This document shows positions 11,930-12,194 of a stretch of DNA of 12,194 nucleotides, in pieces; within the stretch, counting starts at the first letter, position 1; each line of letters begins with the position of its first letter. Position numbers and translations under genes: made by a program. Below the pieces are notes generated by a model. The model had not been told where the DNA came from. It ran no database searches and saw nothing but the letters and a program-made list of their open reading frames with translations. Source of the stretch: Baffinella frigidus. Taxonomy: Eukaryota; Cryptophyceae; Cryptomonadales; Baffinellaceae. The DNA lies in NCBI GenBank assembly GCA_026770585.1, contig MU646505.1, positions 439,041-451,234 of the forward strand. The letters are read 5' to 3'.

Positions 11930-12194
11930 GCCGTCCCCGCGCGCTCCGCCCCTCGCGCGAGCACTCCCGCCCCCCCGCCCTCCAACTCTGCAACCCCCTT
12001 TCCAGCCGCCAACACCCCCCCGGCGTTCTCGTCCACCATGCGTTCTGCATCTCCCTCCCAAACTTCACCGATTGATTTCTGGTCCGCGTGCAAGGAGAGA
12101 GCGTTTTGTTCGGCTCCCGGCGAGTCTGCACCCCCCTCTCGCAACGAGCCTGCCAGTGAACGTGGGCAGACACTTACCACCAGCCCCCCGCCGT
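11930..12194 (-). repeat. Dispersed repeat C, copy 2 (runs off the right edge)
   Basis: Inverted relative to 4283-4560; see that entry for shared blocks. With A and B copy 2 it completes an inverted but collinear order (A, B, C-reversed) in both loci. Confidence 0.85.

Overview
This is eukaryotic nuclear DNA with moderate-to-high GC, canonical GT-AG introns, very short exons, and large amounts of degenerate TTTAGGG/CCCTAAA repeat. TTTAGGG is the telomere unit of land plants, many green algae and some other protists. With the intron structure, this suggests a unicellular alga (a prasinophyte-like green alga is one option). The lineage is an inference; no marker gene settles it.

Left third (1-4882, minus strand): one real gene, a CAMK-family Ser/Thr protein kinase split over nine supported exons (4771 down to 358) and possibly a tenth running to the left edge. 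All splice phases agree, and the joined product carries a full set of catalytic motifs in the right order. The introns are built largely of degenerate TTTAGGG-type repeat; one 738-bp intron is almost nothing else. Two introns hold decayed partial copies of neighbouring exons (a pseudo-exon 4 and a partial exon 6).

Middle (about 4280-7640): a mosaic of dispersed repeats. Blocks A (5147-5418), B (4972-5147) and C (4283-4560) around kinase exon 1 recur in inverted but collinear order at 7353-7636, 10239-10415 and 11930-12194. A plus-strand exon-like segment with a membrane helix lies at 5907-6004. A small fold-back insertion flanked by 12-bp direct repeats lies at 6516-6637.

Right half (7637-12194): block A/B of the second copy is split by a 2.6-kb apparently non-coding element (7637-10238) with perfect 16-bp terminal inverted repeats and an imperfect 6-bp flanking duplication. 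Its interior is a roughly 21-bp minisatellite in both orientations, a telomere-like stretch, twin 16-bp palindromes and a 24-bp tandem repeat. Beyond it, 10835-11750 is a row of four short fold-back elements of 108-198 bp, three with a clear inner hairpin. No transposase, RNA gene, CRISPR array or bacterial-style operon was seen.

Only the kinase can be assigned a function. The rest is best read as repeat-driven remodelling: exon duplication inside introns, an inverted segmental duplication, and non-autonomous DNA elements nested in it.
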